Below, piece by piece: positions 15,472-24,176 of a DNA stretch of 36,218 nucleotides. Below the pieces are notes generated by a model. The model worked only from the letters and a program-made list of their open reading frames with translations, did no database searches and was not told the origin of the DNA. The position numbers and the translations under genes were made by a program. The stretch comes from Gaiellales bacterium (GTDB taxonomy: Bacteria > Actinomycetota > Thermoleophilia > Gaiellales > JAICJC01), in the NCBI GenBank assembly GCA_036273515.1, contig DASUHM010000051.1, positions 1 through 36,218 on the forward strand, written 5' to 3'. Each line of letters opens with the position of its first letter. Within the stretch, counting starts at the first letter, position 1.

Positions 15472-16503
15472 ATGTGGAGATGGGTACTCCCGGTCGCGGT
15501 CGTTGTCGCGGTCCTCTTCGGGTTCATGGCGAGCCGCAACGGACCGACCGAGCACAAAGGGGCGCACGCCACGCCGACCATCACGACGCCTCCGACCACG
15601 GCCGCCTCGACGGTCGCGCCGATGTGCGGCTCGACGCAAGGCCAGGCGGCCAGGGTGCGCCACGTCGTCTGGATCTGGATGGGCACGCAGGCCTACACAC
15701 ACATGATGGGCAAGCTGCGCGTCGCCCCGTACATCAACCAGCTCGCCCAGGCCTGCGGGGCCGCGGTCCGGTACACCACGATCACCCACCCGGCGATCTC
15801 GAACGACGTCGCCGTGCTGACCGGCAACATCAACGGCCTCGTCCACAACTCGTGCGACACGACGTGCACGACGACGGCCCCGAGCCTCCTCTCGCAGGTG
15901 CCGTCCTGGCGGGCGTTCATCGGCGGCATGCCGGGGGCATGCCGGAAGCTCGCCGGAGCGAGCTATTCCCGTCTCTCCAATCCCCCCACCTACGTCACGC
16001 CGCCCGGGTGCGCGAAGTACGACCTGCCGCTGGGCACGCCGAGGCAGGGCCCGCTGCAGCGCGCGCTCGCGCAGAACGCGCTGCCGGCCTTCACGCTGAT
16101 CGCGCCGGACGGCTGCCACGACAGCGGCTTCGACAAACACTGCGGCGGCAAGCTGAAGCGGGCGGCGTTCCTGGCCCGGGCCGACCTCTGGCTGCAGGGC
16201 TGGATCAACGCGCTGACGAGCTCTCCGGCCTACAAGTCGGGGGCGACGGTCATCTTCGTCACCTGGAACCAGGGCGCGCCTGCGAAGCCGCTGCGAATCG
16301 CCTGCACGAGCGGTCCGGCCCGCGGCGCCTGCCAGGTGCCGCTGATCGTCCTCTCGCCGCACGTCAAGCCAGGGTCGGGGACCGCGGAGCGCCTCAGCCA
16401 CTACAGCCTGCTCGGCGCGACCGAGACCCTGCTGGGCGTCCCGCGCCTGGGGAATGCCGCGGGCCCGTCCGGCCAGGCCCTCCTGCGAGCGTTCGGCCTG
16501 TGA
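15472..16503 (+). CDS. Phosphoesterase (PF04185-like) fold protein with substituted catalytic residues
   Basis: The 343-residue protein has an N-terminal membrane anchor (VLPVAVVVAVLFGFMA, 5-20), a Thr/Pro-rich linker and an extracellular domain with ten cysteines. The fold follows the phospholipase C/acid phosphatase family: HVVWIWMGTQAYTHMMG, THPAISNDVAVLTGN, VIFVTWNQG and VPLIVLSPHVKPGS with HYSLL. At the first three motifs the active family normally has metal-binding Glu-Asn, a nucleophile Ser and Asp-Glu. Here they are Gly71-Thr72, Ala108 and Asn266-Gln267. It therefore looks catalytically dead or repurposed. It overlaps the GH5 gene (GTGA) and faces the polysaccharide operon, so a surface-glycan binding role is possible. 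Confidence 0.82.
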   Translation: MWRWVLPVAVVVAVLFGFMASRNGPTEHKGAHATPTITTPPTTAASTVAPMCGSTQGQAARVRHVVWIWMGTQAYTHMMGKLRVAPYINQLAQACGAAVRYTTITHPAISNDVAVLTGNINGLVHNSCDTTCTTTAPSLLSQVPSWRAFIGGMPGACRKLAGASYSRLSNPPTYVTPPGCAKYDLPLGTPRQGPLQRALAQNALPAFTLIAPDGCHDSGFDKHCGGKLKRAAFLARADLWLQGWINALTSSPAYKSGATVIFVTWNQGAPAKPLRIACTSGPARGACQVPLIVLSPHVKPGSGTAERLSHYSLLGATETLLGVPRLGNAAGPSGQALLRAFGL

Positions 16504-17777
16504 GGCTAGCCGCCCTCGCGGCGCTTGGCTGCGCACTGGTCCTGGCGGCCGCGTGCGGCGGCAGCGGCGGCGCCACGGACGACGGCGGCGTCGGCTCCGG
16601 CCCGCTGCCGCCTCCCCCGCCGCCGGTCAGCACGAACAAGGCCTCCGACATCGTCAAGCCGTGGGTGACGACGTCGGGCGGCAGGTTCGTCGACCAGAAC
16701 GGGCAGCCGGTGATCCTGCACGGGTTCGACATGTCGGTCGGCATGTCGCATCTGGCCCCCGTGGCCCAGCAGCTGGGCGCGAACATGGCCCGCGTGTACG
16801 TCGGCTGGGACGCGATCCAGCCCGAGGCGCCCAGGAACGGCCACTACCGCTGGGACGCGAAGACGCTCGGCAAGCTCGACAAGATCGTCGCCGCGTTGCG
16901 GGCCGTGCACATCAACGTCCTCATCGACTTCCACCAGTTCCACTGGTCGCCCTACTTCGCGCAGGCGACCTGCAAGGCGGGCAAGACGGTCTGCCGGGCG
17001 AGCGGCGTGCCGGCCTGGTACTACGCCGGCGGCCGCTTCCCGGCGACGCGGAGCGGCTCGTCACACGCCGAGGCGGCCTTCTTCACGACCGAGGCGTCGC
17101 GCTCGCAGGCCTACTACTCCGCCTTCGCCAGCATGATCGCCGCCCGCTATGCCCGCGACGCCAACGTCATCGGCTACGAGATCCTGAACGAGCCGCACCC
17201 GGGCAAGCTGGGCGACACGACCGAGGCGACGAACACCATGCTGCGCTGGCAGGCCGGGATCCGCCGCGCCATCCAGAAGGTCGACCCCACCCGCACCGTC
17301 TTCATCATGTGCCGCGGCGGCGGCGAGGGCGTCGGCACGGCCGACCTGAAGCCGTTCGGCTCGCTCGACCACATGGCGCTCGACTGGCACGACTACTTCA
17401 ACGGGCTCTCGGGCGGCCTCGACGCGGCCGGCGACAACTGGGTGCCGTCCTGGGCGGACACCCACAACCAGGAGACGTCGTCGTACACCGGCACCGAGGC
17501 GGCGCAGGCCCGGGTGCTCCAGGTGCCGCTCGAGCGGGCCAAGTCGTGGGGGATCCCGCTGCTCATCGGCGAGTGGGGATTCCACACCGGCGCGCCCGGG
17601 AGCGACACGTACCAGCAGCAGATGCTCGACCTGTTCCAGAAGCACGGCGTGAGCTGGACGCGCTGGGTGCTCGCCACCGGCGGTGGCTTCGCCCTCCTGA
17701 ACGCCGACGACACGCCGACGCCCGAGGCCGACCAGCTCGGAGCGGCGATGCGCGCCACCACCGCCACCACGCCTTAG
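16500..17777 (+). CDS. Glycoside hydrolase family 5-like lipoprotein
   Basis: The 425-residue product starts at GTG 16500, overlapping the previous stop. It has a lipoprotein signal ending at Cys19 (VLAAAC), a Gly/Pro-rich tether (about 20-45) and a TIM-barrel glycosidase. Family signs are VILHGFDMS, NVLIDFHQFHW, YEILNEP with the acid/base Glu231, DWHDYF, and LLIGEWG with the nucleophile Glu358. The pattern resembles endoglycoceramidase-like and cellulase-like GH5 enzymes. It would sit on the outer face of the membrane and cleave a beta-glycan. Its position converging on a polysaccharide synthesis operon suggests trimming or release of that polymer, which is inference. Confidence 0.92.
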   Translation: MRLAALAALGCALVLAAACGGSGGATDDGGVGSGPLPPPPPPVSTNKASDIVKPWVTTSGGRFVDQNGQPVILHGFDMSVGMSHLAPVAQQLGANMARVYVGWDAIQPEAPRNGHYRWDAKTLGKLDKIVAALRAVHINVLIDFHQFHWSPYFAQATCKAGKTVCRASGVPAWYYAGGRFPATRSGSSHAEAAFFTTEASRSQAYYSAFASMIAARYARDANVIGYEILNEPHPGKLGDTTEATNTMLRWQAGIRRAIQKVDPTRTVFIMCRGGGEGVGTADLKPFGSLDHMALDWHDYFNGLSGGLDAAGDNWVPSWADTHNQETSSYTGTEAAQARVLQVPLERAKSWGIPLLIGEWGFHTGAPGSDTYQQQMLDLFQKHGVSWTRWVLATGGGFALLNADDTPTPEADQLGAAMRATTATTP

Positions 17778-17796
17778 AAGCCCACTCCGGCGGGCA

Positions 17797-17985
17797 TATA
17801 CGAGGCGCCTCTCGAGCCTGATCGGGCTCGAGCGCGAGTTCCGGCAGCGCAGCGCCGGCCTCCGCACCTACACGCTCGTCCGGTTCGGCGCCGCCCTCTT
17901 CATGCTCATCAGCAAGTATGGCGGCGGTCTGATCTTCGTCCGCCGCGACGCCTTCGAACGTCGCTGGCTCAGCCGCCCGCCCTGA
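17797..17985 (+). pseudogene. MgtC/SapB family remnant
   Basis: The frame ending with TGA at 17983-17985 reads LSSLIGLEREFRQRSAGLRT and then LVRFGAALFMLISKYGG. This matches the N-terminal helix and conserved GLERE...AGLRTH...GAALF segment of MgtC/SapB membrane proteins. It then jumps to LIFVRRDAFERRW, resembling the later GxIFRRGD segment, so the middle is deleted. No start codon is available. It lies between the GH5 gene and the end of the convergent operon. It is a clear relic rather than a gene. Confidence 0.6.
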
Positions 17986-17996
17986 CGGCGTCGCGG

Positions 17997-19580
17997 CTAG
18001 GTGGTGACCGGCTGGGCGCGGCGGCGCCGGCGCGTGCGCAGCGTGCCGCCGAGCAGTACGAGCTCGACGCGGTCGCGGAACCTCCACAGGATCCACGCGT
18101 AGCCGGCGGTGCCGACCACGATGCAGATCAAGAGCGCCGGGATGGTCGTGCCCATCGTCAGCCGGAGGGCCATCCCGAGCACGCCGTAGCAGAGCAGGGA
18201 GGCGCCGGCCGCGACCGGGAACCCGCGCCCGAACGGGTGCACCTTGAGGAACGCGCGCACCTCGGCGAGCGGGGCGACGTTGTTCACGAGCAGGCTGCCC
18301 GCCCAGGCGATGGCCGCGCCGACGATGCCGATCTGCGGGATGAGCAGGAGCCCGAGCGCGATGTTGACCGTCAGGGCGACGATGACGTTGAAGAGGTTCC
18401 AGAAGCTGCGCCCGCCCATCAGGAGCACCATGTCGACGGGCCCGATGCCGGTGGCGACGAGCATCGCGATCGCCAGGATCTCGAGCGTCGACGTCCCGCT
18501 CACGTACTGCGGCTTGAAAACCCTCAGGAGGAGCGGCGCGAACACGGCCAGGCCGATGTACATCGGCCAGGCCATCATCATCAGCCACGCGGTCGCGACC
18601 TGGTAGACGTCCTGTGCCCGCTCGCGCGCACCGGCCGTCAGGAGCTCGGAGAGCTTCGGGCCGATGGCCTGGATGATTGCCAGGTTGACGACGCTGCCCG
18701 CGACCAGGTACCGGCTGGACGCCGTGTAGATCGAGGCGCTGGCGGTGTCCATCAGCGACCCGACCATCAGCGTGCCGACCCACAGCGTCGTCACCTGGAA
18801 GATGCCGGTGAGCCCGCGCGGCGCGGTGAAGACCCAGAACTCGCGGTAGAGGCGGCGCATGTCGGTCGGCGGCTTCGTCGCCCGCTCGCGCCGCTCGACC
18901 CGGTGGACGAGCCGGCCCAGCCACAGCAGCGTGATCGCGAACGCGATCCCGATCGGCAGGCTCCACGCGACTGCGACCGCGAAGCTGCCGCCGCCGGCGA
19001 GCACGGCGAAGGCGACCGCGAGCGTCTGCGCGCCGGACTTCGCGATCCGGTCGAGGAGCGCGTTCGGCACCATCGTCCCGAAGCCGCGCGTGGCCGCGAT
19101 GGCCACGGTGTAGGCGGACGAAAGTGGCAGGAACACCGCCAGCACCTGGATGTACGTCGCGACGGCCTCGGCGTCCTGGTGGCGGTGATTCGTGAAGACG
19201 GCCGCGAGCGGAGCCGCGAAGGCGAAGGAAATCGCCGCGAGCAGCACGCCGGCCGCGAACGACGGGACGAGCCCCACGCTGAGGCTGCGGCGCACGTCCC
19301 CGATCCGGCCGCTCACCCGGTAGCTCGGGATCATGCGCGTGAGCCCGGTGTCGGCACCGCACTCGGCCGTGTTGGAGAGGATCAGGAAGAGGGCGATCGC
19401 CTCGAAGAAGGCGCCCGACTCGTTGCGCGTGAGCGCGCGCGTGACGACGACCACCAGCGCGAACTGGAAGAGCCCGTTGGCGACCGCTCCGATGAAGTTG
19501 AGCGACCCGCCCCGGGCGACCATCTTGAGGTCGTCGGTACGCGCCCGCTGTGCAACCGCGGGCTCGTCCACAGCGGTCAC
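17997..19580 (-). CDS. Polysaccharide flippase, Wzx/MATE-like (oligosaccharide exporter)
   Basis: The 527-residue membrane protein has about 12-14 hydrophobic helices and the N-terminal pattern of polysaccharide exporters: ARGGSLNFIGAVANGLFQF followed by VVTRALTRNESGAFFEA. It should flip lipid-linked repeat units across the cytoplasmic membrane. I chose GTG 19580 because it overlaps the upstream sulfotransferase stop (GTGA). A start at 19613 is possible but would overlap by 37 bases. It is the last gene of the eight-gene leftward operon. Confidence 0.93.
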   Translation of the reverse strand: MTAVDEPAVAQRARTDDLKMVARGGSLNFIGAVANGLFQFALVVVVTRALTRNESGAFFEAIALFLILSNTAECGADTGLTRMIPSYRVSGRIGDVRRSLSVGLVPSFAAGVLLAAISFAFAAPLAAVFTNHRHQDAEAVATYIQVLAVFLPLSSAYTVAIAATRGFGTMVPNALLDRIAKSGAQTLAVAFAVLAGGGSFAVAVAWSLPIGIAFAITLLWLGRLVHRVERRERATKPPTDMRRLYREFWVFTAPRGLTGIFQVTTLWVGTLMVGSLMDTASASIYTASSRYLVAGSVVNLAIIQAIGPKLSELLTAGARERAQDVYQVATAWLMMMAWPMYIGLAVFAPLLLRVFKPQYVSGTSTLEILAIAMLVATGIGPVDMVLLMGGRSFWNLFNVIVALTVNIALGLLLIPQIGIVGAAIAWAGSLLVNNVAPLAEVRAFLKVHPFGRGFPVAAGASLLCYGVLGMALRLTMGTTIPALLICIVVGTAGYAWILWRFRDRVELVLLGGTLRTRRRRRAQPVTT

Positions 19581-20500
19581 CGCTCGGCCCGGTCGCGTTC
19601 GCCCGCCGGCCATCCCATCCGCATGCCCAGGAACTCCTCCAGCCTCCGGTTCGGCTCGGCGTAGTGCCGCTCGAGCCGCTCACGTGTCTCGGCCGCCATG
19701 CCCGCAGCCGGACGTGCATTGTAGGCCTTGAACCCGGGCGCGCTCGGCGGGTCGGGCAGGCCGAGGAAGCGCAGCACGCCGGCGTAGGTCGACGCGGGGT
19801 TGGAGAAGAACCGCTCGGCGCAGATCACGTGCATCTGCTCGGCCGGGAAGTGCTCCCGCCAGGCCGCCAGCTGGTCGACGTACTCGCCCCGGGCCACGTA
19901 GGCGTGGTGCTGCACCGCCGGGCTGGCGTACGTCGGGTCGGCCAGCATGTGCTCACGCTCGCCGGCAAGGCGCGACGGCTCCAGGTCGAGCGCCTCCTCG
20001 AACGTCTCGGCGTCCTCGAACCCGCGCGCGTACTCCTGGCGGTAGTGCGAGTAGGCCCGCTCGACCGGGTCGCGCAGCATGGCGATCACGCGGGCCTGCG
20101 GCACCGCCGCCGCCGCCCGGGCCGGGCCATGCGGATGAAACAGGTAGTAGGGGCTGCCCTCGCCCGTGACGACCGGGCCGCCGTGGCGGTGCTCACGCGC
20201 CCGCCGCGCCCGCTCGGTGGGGAAGTGGGCCCGGTACCAGCGCAGGGAGCGGTCGGGGTGCAGGTCGAAGTAGTGCACGCCCTTGCTCGGCATCGCCGGC
20301 ATCACCTGCGGGTGCTCGAGCAGGTAGCGGTAGAGCGAGGTCGTGCCGCTGCGCTGGGCGCCGATGATGAGGAAGTCGGGCAGCGGCCGCTGCGACGCGG
20401 TCAGCATGTTCCAGCCGGTGACCGCCTCCCGGCCCGCCGTGATCACCGGCGCGGGCAGGCGCGAGTAGTTGTCGTTCTTCGATCCCCGTTCGCGCGGCAT
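19577..20500 (-). CDS. Sulfotransferase, heparan-sulfate-type domain (operon copy 3)
   Basis: The 307-residue protein shows the PAPS-binding 5' loop in FLIIGAQRSGTTSLYRYL (about 43-60), with GVHYFD further on, and the 3' phosphate-binding motif RDPVERAYSHY (143-153). These are diagnostic of the Sulfotransfer_1 family, which moves sulfate from PAPS to a sugar hydroxyl or amine. No signal or membrane segment is visible, so it acts in the cytoplasm before export. ATG 20500 shares one base with the upstream stop (TGATG). It lies between another sulfotransferase and the flippase, which supports modification of the repeat unit. Confidence 0.92.
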   Translation of the reverse strand: MPRERGSKNDNYSRLPAPVITAGREAVTGWNMLTASQRPLPDFLIIGAQRSGTTSLYRYLLEHPQVMPAMPSKGVHYFDLHPDRSLRWYRAHFPTERARRAREHRHGGPVVTGEGSPYYLFHPHGPARAAAAVPQARVIAMLRDPVERAYSHYRQEYARGFEDAETFEEALDLEPSRLAGEREHMLADPTYASPAVQHHAYVARGEYVDQLAAWREHFPAEQMHVICAERFFSNPASTYAGVLRFLGLPDPPSAPGFKAYNARPAAGMAAETRERLERHYAEPNRRLEEFLGMRMGWPAGERDRAER

Positions 20501-21312
20501 CAGCGCACTCCCTGCAGAGGCGTCAGCGTCTGCGGCTTCCGGAGGCTGTAGCCGAAGCGGGCGACCCGCTCCTCGAGCGTCTCCATCGCCTTCTCGATGT
20601 CCGACCCCGTACCCGGGTTGTGGCGCGCAAGCGACCAGCGCCGGAAGTACGAGTCGTTGATGTCGGTGCGCACGTGAAGGCCGCTCGGGCGCGGCTCGAG
20701 GCCGAGGAACCGGTAGACGTCGGCGAGCCGCTCGTCCGGGCTCGAGACGAACTCCTCGTAGCGCATGACGAGCATGTGATCGATCGACCCCGCGTCCTCG
20801 AGCATCAGCTCGTGGCAGTGCAGCCAGTGCTCGACGAGCGAGGAGTAGGACATCCGCCGCCACGTCCGCCGCTTGCGCCCGAACCGGCGCGTCGCGGCCG
20901 CCACGGCGATCGGGTGGCGCAGGATCATCACCATGCGCGAGTCGGGGAAGAGCGCCTGCAGGAAGCGCGAGCGGATCAGGTTCGGCGGCGACTTCTCGAG
21001 CAGCACCGGCCGGGTCGCATCCCAGTACTTCCCCCACTGCTCGAGCAGGCGGGTGCGGCTGGCGTCGGAGACGAGCGCCGAGGTCTCGGTGAGATGCGCC
21101 TCCGGGTCGAAGCCGAACCGCCCCGGCCCGCCGTAGGCGCGCCCAGGCTGGTAGACGTTCTGGAGGTGCTGGCCCTCGTCCTCGGGCGCGCGCGTGCCGG
21201 AGAAGCCGCTCACGTCGGGGTGCTCGGCCAGACAGCGGGCGAGCAGCGTGGTGCCGCTGCGATGCAGGCCGCCGACAAAAACGAACCTGTGGTCCTGCCA
21301 GTCCATCGTCAT
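20500..21312 (-). CDS. Sulfotransferase family protein (operon copy 2)
   Basis: The 270-residue protein has the PAPS loop FVGGLHRSGTTLLARCLAEH (about 12-31) and the second motif MVMILRHPIAVAAATRRFGR. SPPNLIRSRFLQALFPDSR precedes it, as in Sulfotransfer_3-type enzymes. ATG 21312 overlaps the polymerase stop (ATGA); a second ATG lies two codons downstream. It is distinct from the neighbouring sulfotransferases in sequence, suggesting different acceptor positions. Cytoplasmic, PAPS-dependent sulfation of the polysaccharide is inferred from context. Confidence 0.9.
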   Translation of the reverse strand: MTMDWQDHRFVFVGGLHRSGTTLLARCLAEHPDVSGFSGTRAPEDEGQHLQNVYQPGRAYGGPGRFGFDPEAHLTETSALVSDASRTRLLEQWGKYWDATRPVLLEKSPPNLIRSRFLQALFPDSRMVMILRHPIAVAAATRRFGRKRRTWRRMSYSSLVEHWLHCHELMLEDAGSIDHMLVMRYEEFVSSPDERLADVYRFLGLEPRPSGLHVRTDINDSYFRRWSLARHNPGTGSDIEKAMETLEERVARFGYSLRKPQTLTPLQGVR

Positions 21313-22649
21313 GCCGGGACGAGCGCCCTCCGCCGCGCCGGTTTGATCGGTCGCTCCGGGGCCGGTTCGGACTCCGTCTCGGTCTCCGGGCCTCGCATCA
21401 TCACACGGTAGGCGATCGCGGCGGCCACCAGCATGATCGGGAGGCGTTCGGTGATCTCGTAGTACGGCACCTGGATGAGCGCGATCAGCAGCGACACGTG
21501 TGCCCAGAACGCCCAGGGGGAGCGCCACCGGGCCGACCGGAAGAGGGTGTAGAAGAACCACAGCATCCAGAGGCCCAGGCCCGGGATCCCATGGGAGAAC
21601 ACGAGCAGGAAGATCTCGCTCTCCGTGCCGACGGAGCTCTGGGTCGGATCGGACGAGGGCAGCGGCGCGGCGAACCCGAGCAGCGGCGACTCGAGCAGCC
21701 GCTGCTGGGCCTCCTGGTCGCGCTGGATGCGGCCGGCGTCACCGGTCTTGTGCTGGAACCGCCCCTGGGCGAGGTCGCCGAGCGGGCTCAGCGACACCAC
21801 CGCGGCCAGGATCGCGATGACCGCGAGGACGCGGCCGACCTGGCGGAAGTCGCCGCGCATGCCGAAGCGGATCATCGCGTAGACGATGCCGATGCCGAGG
21901 CTGAGCCAGAGTCCGCGGTTGAGCGAGAAGACGACCGGGACGAGCGAGAGCGCCATCGAGATCTGGAGCGTCCGCCTCCACGCCCGGGCCTTCGCCTGGG
22001 TCATCGCGCAGATGGCGAACGGCGTCAGCATGGCGAAGCTCGAGCCCCAGGCGTTCGTGTACGGGAAGAACGTCTCGGGCCGTCCGACCGGGAAGCCGAG
22101 AAAGTGCTGCACCTCCGCGAACTGCAGGTGGACGTGCTCGAAGACGTACTGGTTGTGCAGGAACCCGTGCGGGAGCAGGTACTGCATCGGGCTCGCGAAG
22201 CTGACGTTCGGGAAGAGCACGCCCAGCCAGCCGCCGAACACGATCAGGATCCAGTAGAAGGCGAGCGCGTTCACGATCGACCGGATCGAGACCTTCCAGT
22301 CGGGGACGTTCACGATGTAGAGGAAGATCACGGTCCCGGCCATGTAGAACGATGCCCGCCAGGCCCAGGCGATCATGCGGCCGGTGTTGGTGAGCTCCAT
22401 GGCCGAGGCGCAGATCCACAGCACGAGCAGCAGCCAGATCCCGAACCGGCGCGGCACCTGCACGTCGCCCCGGCGCAGCGCCAGCGATCCCGCCAGGGGG
22501 ATCGCGATGAGCACCCAGACGATCGCCGAGAGCCCGATCAGCCAGAAGAGCGGCAGCAGCGCGAACATCGCGTACGCCTGCCAGCCGTGGGGCAGCACCC
22601 ACCCCGGAGGCAGGTTGAGATTGACTGGGGCAGCCTGGATCCGACGCAT
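21309..22649 (-). CDS. Wzy/O-antigen-ligase-like polysaccharide polymerase
   Basis: The 446-residue integral membrane protein has about ten or more hydrophobic segments and a large loop between later helices (LAQGRFQHKTGDAGRIQRDQ then EAQQRLLESPLLGFAAP). In Wzy/WaaL proteins a loop of this kind, often carrying such Arg/His-rich and SPLLGxG motifs, holds the active site. It should polymerise flipped repeat units on the outer face of the membrane. It starts ten bases after the preceding sulfotransferase stop, the only junction in the operon without overlap. The C-terminus is charged and cytoplasmic (ETETESEPAPERP). Assignment as polymerase rather than ligase follows from the monoderm context. 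Confidence 0.85.
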   Translation of the reverse strand: MRRIQAAPVNLNLPPGWVLPHGWQAYAMFALLPLFWLIGLSAIVWVLIAIPLAGSLALRRGDVQVPRRFGIWLLLVLWICASAMELTNTGRMIAWAWRASFYMAGTVIFLYIVNVPDWKVSIRSIVNALAFYWILIVFGGWLGVLFPNVSFASPMQYLLPHGFLHNQYVFEHVHLQFAEVQHFLGFPVGRPETFFPYTNAWGSSFAMLTPFAICAMTQAKARAWRRTLQISMALSLVPVVFSLNRGLWLSLGIGIVYAMIRFGMRGDFRQVGRVLAVIAILAAVVSLSPLGDLAQGRFQHKTGDAGRIQRDQEAQQRLLESPLLGFAAPLPSSDPTQSSVGTESEIFLLVFSHGIPGLGLWMLWFFYTLFRSARWRSPWAFWAHVSLLIALIQVPYYEITERLPIMLVAAAIAYRVMMRGPETETESEPAPERPIKPARRRALVPA

Positions 22650-22659
22650 CTCGTGAGCC

Positions 22660-23601
22660 TCAGCCGTGCTGGCGCAGGTAGCCGTACCGGAGCAAGAGCG
22701 GCCACGTCACGAGCACGACGATCGACCGCGTCTTCGCGGCCATGCCGGTGCGCCAGGCCTCGTCGGTGCGCACCTTCTGTCGCCCGTGTGCGAACCGCAT
22801 CGGGTTGCCGCGGACGCTGTGCTGGCCGGACACCTCGACCGAGTCGCCCACCGCCGAGAGGTCGTGCTCGCCGGCCTCGCCCATCTCGGCGAACATGCGC
22901 TCGAGCTCGCCGCGGGGGTCGGCCGCGAGCGCCTCGTACCGCATGCCGACCGTAGGCACGCGCAGCCGCCGCAGCGCCTCGAACGCGAGGTTGCACTCCA
23001 TCCAGCGGACGCCCGCCTTGAGGGGCGAGAACTCCTGGAAGAAGGCGTCGCCGTTCGTGATCTCGGGCCGGGCCATCCGCTTCGCCCACGAGTGGGCGGC
23101 GCCGCGGCTGTCGCGGACGAGGTGCAGCACCCGCAGCCGCAGCCCGGACGCCTGCGCGGCCCGCAGGAAGTAGGCGTACGGCGGGTTCTTGGTCGAGTCG
23201 ACCACCACCTCGGCGCCGGACACCTTCTGGATCGCCCGGTAGAGGCTCGCCGTCAGCTCGGCGTAGCGCTTGACCTTGCGCTCGTGCTCGGGCGCGAGCT
23301 TCCCCATCAGGAGCAGCGGGACGTTGCGGTGGCGCAGGACGGCGCTCTCGAGCGCGAGCACCTCGTTCACGTCGATGTTCTCCCAGCCGCCGAACGCCTC
23401 CTGTCCGACCGCCGTCCAGAACGGGCACTCGTCGAACGTGAGGCCGCAGCCGCAGAGCTCGTTGGCCTCGGGGCCGGCCTGCCAGACGTAGCGCAGCTCG
23501 CCGACCGAGACGAAGCCCGGCACCTCGGCGAGGACGTGGGCGAGCAGCGTCGAGCCGCTCCTCCCCCACCCGCCGATGTAGAGGACGGGGACGCCGCTCA
23601 C
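22660..23601 (-). CDS. Sulfotransferase family protein (operon copy 1)
   Basis: The 313-residue protein opens directly with the PAPS loop VLYIGGWGRSGSTLLAHVLA (6-25) and has a second motif LHLVRDSRGAAHSW. A Cys-rich CGCGLTFDECPFW segment between them is typical of a bacterial sulfotransferase subgroup. GTG 23601 overlaps the upstream glycosyltransferase stop (GTGA). It is the first of three sulfotransferases in the operon and the one nearest the glycosyltransferase pair. Cytoplasmic action on a lipid-linked sugar is inferred. Confidence 0.9.
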   Translation of the reverse strand: MSGVPVLYIGGWGRSGSTLLAHVLAEVPGFVSVGELRYVWQAGPEANELCGCGLTFDECPFWTAVGQEAFGGWENIDVNEVLALESAVLRHRNVPLLLMGKLAPEHERKVKRYAELTASLYRAIQKVSGAEVVVDSTKNPPYAYFLRAAQASGLRLRVLHLVRDSRGAAHSWAKRMARPEITNGDAFFQEFSPLKAGVRWMECNLAFEALRRLRVPTVGMRYEALAADPRGELERMFAEMGEAGEHDLSAVGDSVEVSGQHSVRGNPMRFAHGRQKVRTDEAWRTGMAAKTRSIVVLVTWPLLLRYGYLRQHG

Positions 23602-24176
23602 GCCGACCGCCGGGTCGCGGGATCCGAGCCCACGGCTCGACGCTTGGGCGTACGCGTCTTGTTGAGGAGCTCGTCGATCAGCTGCTCGAACGCCGCCACG
23701 GCGGGTCCGGGGCCGGCGCCGGCGGGCGGAAGCTCGGCGGCCGAGCCGGCCAGGCCGAGCGCGCCGTCGAGGCACGAGCGCAGCTCGTCGTCGGACTGGG
23801 CCAGGAGGATCGCCCCGTCGCGGGCGATGCGCTGGGCGAAGGCGAGCTGGTGGTCGTCCACGTGCTCGCCGAACTGCTTGCGCCGGGGGACGACGATCGG
23901 CCGCTTGCCGAGGGTCGAGGCCAGCATGATCGTGCCCGGCCCGCCGTGGCAGACCACCACGGTCGCCTCGCGCACCATCGCGTCCATCTCCTCGTGGCCG
24001 AGGTACTGGCGGTGCTCGGCCAGCTTCGGAACGGCCGACGTGCCGGTCTGCACGAAGCAGCGGGCGACCTCGGAGCCGCCGCCCTCGAGCCAACCGTCGA
24101 TGAAGCGCGACATGCGGTCGAACGGGTGGTAGTCCGTCCCGACCGTGACGAAGACGAGTGGCAGCCGGGCGCTCAG
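23598..24176 (-). CDS. Glycosyltransferase catalytic subunit, Alg13/PssE/EpsF-like (GT28 C-terminal domain)
   Basis: The 192-residue protein is a single GT-B C-terminal half. It begins LVFVTVGTDYHPFDRM and carries VVVCHGGPGTIMLASTLGKR and PIVVPRRKQFGEHVDDHQ, the UDP-sugar-binding motifs of Alg13-type subunits. Such proteins need an Alg14-type membrane partner, encoded immediately upstream. Family members start a few residues before VFVTVGT, but no ATG, GTG or TTG lies there. CTG 24176, overlapping the partner's stop as CTGA, is the best start, in line with other junctions here. The only alternatives lie far upstream within the partner gene. The sugar donor is unknown. Confidence 0.9.
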   Translation of the reverse strand: MSARLPLVFVTVGTDYHPFDRMSRFIDGWLEGGGSEVARCFVQTGTSAVPKLAEHRQYLGHEEMDAMVREATVVVCHGGPGTIMLASTLGKRPIVVPRRKQFGEHVDDHQLAFAQRIARDGAILLAQSDDELRSCLDGALGLAGSAAELPPAGAGPGPAVAAFEQLIDELLNKTRTPKRRAVGSDPATRRSA

